Translations under genes and position numbers: made by a program
Shown: positions 19,360 to 21,340 of the stretch, piece after piece
Numbering within the stretch: the first letter of the stretch is position 1
How the letters are laid out: every line of letters begins with the position of its first letter
The notes under the pieces: model-generated
What the model saw: the letters and a program-made list of their open reading frames with translations, nothing else
Database searches by the model: none
Told to the model about the DNA's origin: nothing
Origin: Agrocybe praecox
Lineage: Eukaryota; Basidiomycota; Agaricomycetes; Agaricales; Agrocybaceae
Reading direction: 5' to 3'
Assembly (NCBI GenBank): GCA_964017145.1
Contig: CAXHKQ010000206.1
Location: 1-21,340 of the forward strand
DNA length: 21,340 nucleotides

Positions 19360-20880
19360 CAGTGGAACCTCTCTAACTCTTCAAGCAGGAACATCCTGAG
19401 CCGGAAACCTCTCTACACCGGAACACAATTTTAATTTAGTGCCATTAATTTTGTAATGCACTTTTTGATCAATGTGGTTTCTGTGAAGTGGATCCTCTCT
19501 AAGCCGGAAACCTCTCTACACCGAAAAAAAACATTATGGTCCCGTGGAATTATTTTGTGATTTTTAATCATTTTTTTTTTGCCACAGTGGAACTTGCCTA
19601 AACCAAGACCTTCTCTAGATCGGAAAATATTGTTGGTCCCGAGCAAATAATATTGTCATGCAATTTTGATCAAATATTTTGTTGTACAGTGGACAGTGTT
19701 GTACAGTGGAAACTTCCCTAAGCCGGAAACCTCTCTACACCTCTTTAACTCTCATCCACCGTTCAAAAAAACTTACGAATCCGCCGTTGGGGTCTAAATA
19801 GACCCCAATCGGAAACGACCTAAAATATGCACACATTCGAGTCGCTGTTTTCACACGTGAAAGTAGTCAAAAAATAATGATTTACGTGTGTCAGGATTTT
19901 TGCAATTGCTACCTGTGGCGGAAGATATGGCCAGTTCAAGGCAAATTGGTGAATTTTTTATAACTAGGAAATGTATACTAAACATGTTTTAATTTTTTTT
20001 CAATATTTTTATCATCAATAAAAACACCATATTATTGAAAAGGAATAGAGCTAGCACAAGTCTCGCACACATTAAAATGGACATGTGTGCGAGCAGCGCT
20101 ATCATATGCTTCGAATTTGTCGCATCGCGTGCATCTTATGAAATACCATAATGGGTGTGAGACTCGTGTTAGCTCGAATCTATTCGAATGCAATTGCGTT
20201 TTTATGTATAATAAAAATAATGAAAAAAAAAATTAAAAAATGTTTAGTATACATTTTCTGGTTATAAAGAATTCACCAATTTGCCTTGAACTGTTCAAAT
20301 CTTCCGCCACAGGTAGCAATTGCAAAAATCCTGACACACGTATATCATTATTTTTTGTCTACTTTCACGTGCAAAAACCGCGACTCGAATGTGTGCATAT
20401 ATCAGGTCGTTTCCAATTGGGGTCTATTTAGACCCCAACGGCGGATTCGTAAGTTTTTTTGTAAATCCCACTAGCGACATCTAACGGGGGTGATGAATAT
20501 TTCGTTTTGAAACAGCATTCCAAAAAACGTTATAGCCAAAGTATCAGCTCGTATCGATAAACCGTTTACGTTCTGTAGTCATTCAAAGTAGGAAAAATCG
20601 AGAAATAGGGTCGATTTAGACCCCAACGGCGGATGAGAGTTAAACATAATCAAATTATTTTAGCAACAGTGGGAACATCGCATAACTTCTTCACATCAAA
20701 TCAAAATGTTGGTCCCGTGCGATTTATTTTGAAATGAGTGTATTAATCAAATGGTTTTTTGGTACAGTGGAACCTCTCCAAGCCGAAACCTCCCTAAACC
20801 GGAAACCTCTCTACACCGTAATAACATTTTGGTCCCGTGCTATTTATTTTGTAATGCACTTTCGAATCAAATTAATGTTT
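19360..20880 (+). repeat. Tandem array of ~100-bp units, pogo-TIR-like, split by an insertion
   Basis: Units beginning CAGTGGA or a close variant start at 19360, 19486, 19585, 19687 (with a partial duplicate at 19704), 20667 and 20765, a period of about 98-126 bp once the insertion at 19749-20639 is removed. Each full unit carries CCTCTCTAAGCCGGAAACC, CTCTCTACACCGG, a TTTTGGTCCCGTG motif and a TTATTTTGTAATGCACTTT block; individual units are diverged. All units lie in the same direction, so these are not transposon ends facing each other. The core and the GGTCCCGTG motif also occur in the pogo-like MITE at 9464-10056. Near a Helitron 3' end such arrays are known from HINE/DINE-type elements, which supports the composite reading. 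Confidence 0.82.
19749..20639. mobile_element. TTAA-flanked fold-back element with long inverted arms
   Basis: TTAA lies at both borders (19745-19748 and 20640-20643). Termini are CTCTCATCC and its inverse GGATGAGAG. The left arm (about 19763-20078) and right arm (about 20147-20457) are inverted copies over roughly 300 bp, sharing blocks such as ACTTACGAATCCGCCGTTGG, GGGGTCTAAATAGACCCC, TGCAATTGCTACCTGTGGCG, ATGTATACTAAACAT and GCTAGCACAAGTCTC. The loop is about 70 bp. The right arm has an extra outer segment of about 180 bp (20458-20639) with a second GGGTC-ATTTAGACCCCAACGG terminus; the left side has apparently lost its counterpart. TTAA duplication is typical of piggyBac-type insertion (established knowledge), but the termini do not start CCC, so family assignment is open. 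No coding capacity. Confidence 0.88.
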
Positions 20881-20892
20881 ATTGTCATCGGC

Positions 20893-20919
20893 GGCGGACG
20901 CTGGCGGCGAAGCCGCTAG
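20893..20919 (+). other. Candidate Helitron 3' terminus (hairpin plus CTAG)
   Basis: GCGGC-GAA-GCCGC (20904-20916) forms a five-pair GC stem, and its last base begins CTAG followed by T. Helitrons usually end in a short hairpin and CTRR inserted before a host T. Here the gap between stem and CTAG is missing, so the end is either trimmed or a variant. Upstream GGCGGCGGACGC adds GC-rich sequence. Confidence 0.6.
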
Positions 20920-20920
20920 T

Positions 20921-21340
20921 CTTTTGTATAATAATGATTTATAGTAGAATACAACATGAACGAATTAATAATATTCGGCGTACGGTCGTACTTGTTACAT
21001 AAGAATTGGTTGGATTGCTGCAACAGCAGACACTCTCACACACTTTCAGCGAACACGTTCAACTGCCATGACTTTTACTCTCGTCCCGTCTGGGTACGGA
21101 CGCACGCTGTTCGATCGTTCCGTTTTATTATTATGGCTGCTCTGATGTGGGATCGGAGTACACACATACGCACACACATACACACGCACACAATGGGCTG
21201 GGCAATCCGAATCGGATTACGACATTGATAATAACATGCCTCTTAGTTATGATAACGCATTGAATATAATAGAAATGCGATGTGTACGTGCGATGGTAGA
21301 ACGTACCGACACTATGAGTTTCCAAATGTGTTAGTGTTTT
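20921..21340. other. Right flank, gene-free, with CA microsatellite
   Basis: No gene visible. An imperfect CA tract spans 21160-21192. The rest is mixed-composition sequence similar to the unique regions upstream of the Helitron-like composite. Open frames on both strands overlap and show no domains. Confidence 0.6.

Larger units (their letters stand above)
17614..20919 (+). mobile_element. Helitron-like non-autonomous composite (HeliN/HINE type)
   Basis: Begins A-TCTATTATATAAAAATGAAT, a start shared by many arthropod Helitrons. It continues with a CACGCCCAAACGGTTCATCC block and a GCGTATAACTTTAGAACGG block that are also typical of these elements (recognised from general knowledge, not a search). 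The proposed 3' end is a GC hairpin followed by CTAG-T at 20916-20920, giving the expected A/T insertion site. No Rep/helicase is encoded. The interior holds an internal duplication, tRNA-like DNA, a hairpin, a tandem array and a TTAA fold-back, so 3.3 kb is a composite. The two ends may not belong to the same original insertion: the 5' 700 bp and the 3' 30 bp are the Helitron-specific parts I can see. Confidence 0.6.

Overview
The window looks like non-coding nuclear DNA from an insect, most likely a mosquito and perhaps an anopheline. The reasons are many short CA/TG and trinucleotide microsatellites, CpG-rich unique sequence alternating with AT-rich stretches, several TA-flanked MITEs, and a decayed transposase whose surviving motifs fit the mosquito-associated ITmD37E branch of Tc1/mariner elements. 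The species is an inference. I found no convincing host protein-coding exon, no intact tRNA or rRNA gene and no CRISPR array. The open frames that exist are short, biased in composition by CA/TG repeats, and match no protein family I recognise. The window reads as intergenic DNA or part of a very large intron.

Layout. 1-2579: unique GC-rich sequence with microsatellites. 2580-3020: first copy (A) of a TA-flanked MITE family named here 'CACCTAAACC'. 3021-7276: unique sequence with simple repeats and a small fold-back. 7277-8230: second MITE copy (B), carrying an unrelated nested MITE (7552-8092, 'GGGGAAGTGCGTC' termini). 8231-8537: AT-rich spacer. 8538-10375: third MITE copy (C), in inverted orientation relative to B. 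C holds a probable nested TIR element (8636-9286) with a tRNA-like pol III promoter and an 18-bp tandem repeat, and a clean pogo-like MITE (9464-10056). 10376-13930: unique, microsatellite-rich sequence. 13936-14710: dead Tc1/mariner transposase. 14711-17613: unique sequence with weak signs of a transcribed exon near 15177. 17614-20919: Helitron-like composite with a 5' TC terminus and a 3' hairpin-CTAG terminus. Inside it are an internal duplication, a tRNA-like segment, a perfect 27-bp hairpin, a tandem array of roughly 100-bp units, and a TTAA-flanked fold-back element that splits the array. 20921-21340: flank with a CA microsatellite.

Taken together, this is a nested transposon record. 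Relative ages can be read directly: the CACCTAAACC MITEs predate the elements inside B and C, and the tandem array predates the fold-back. The most unusual points are: (1) the array units share both the CAGTRRAACCTCYCTAAGCCGG core and the GGTCCCGTG motif with the pogo-like MITE 9 kb away; (2) a perfect hairpin carries a miR-263/183-like seed; (3) a short peptide-level match between 1930-1950 (minus) and 3150-3170 (plus) has only synonymous nucleotide differences. Nothing here is shown to be functional.
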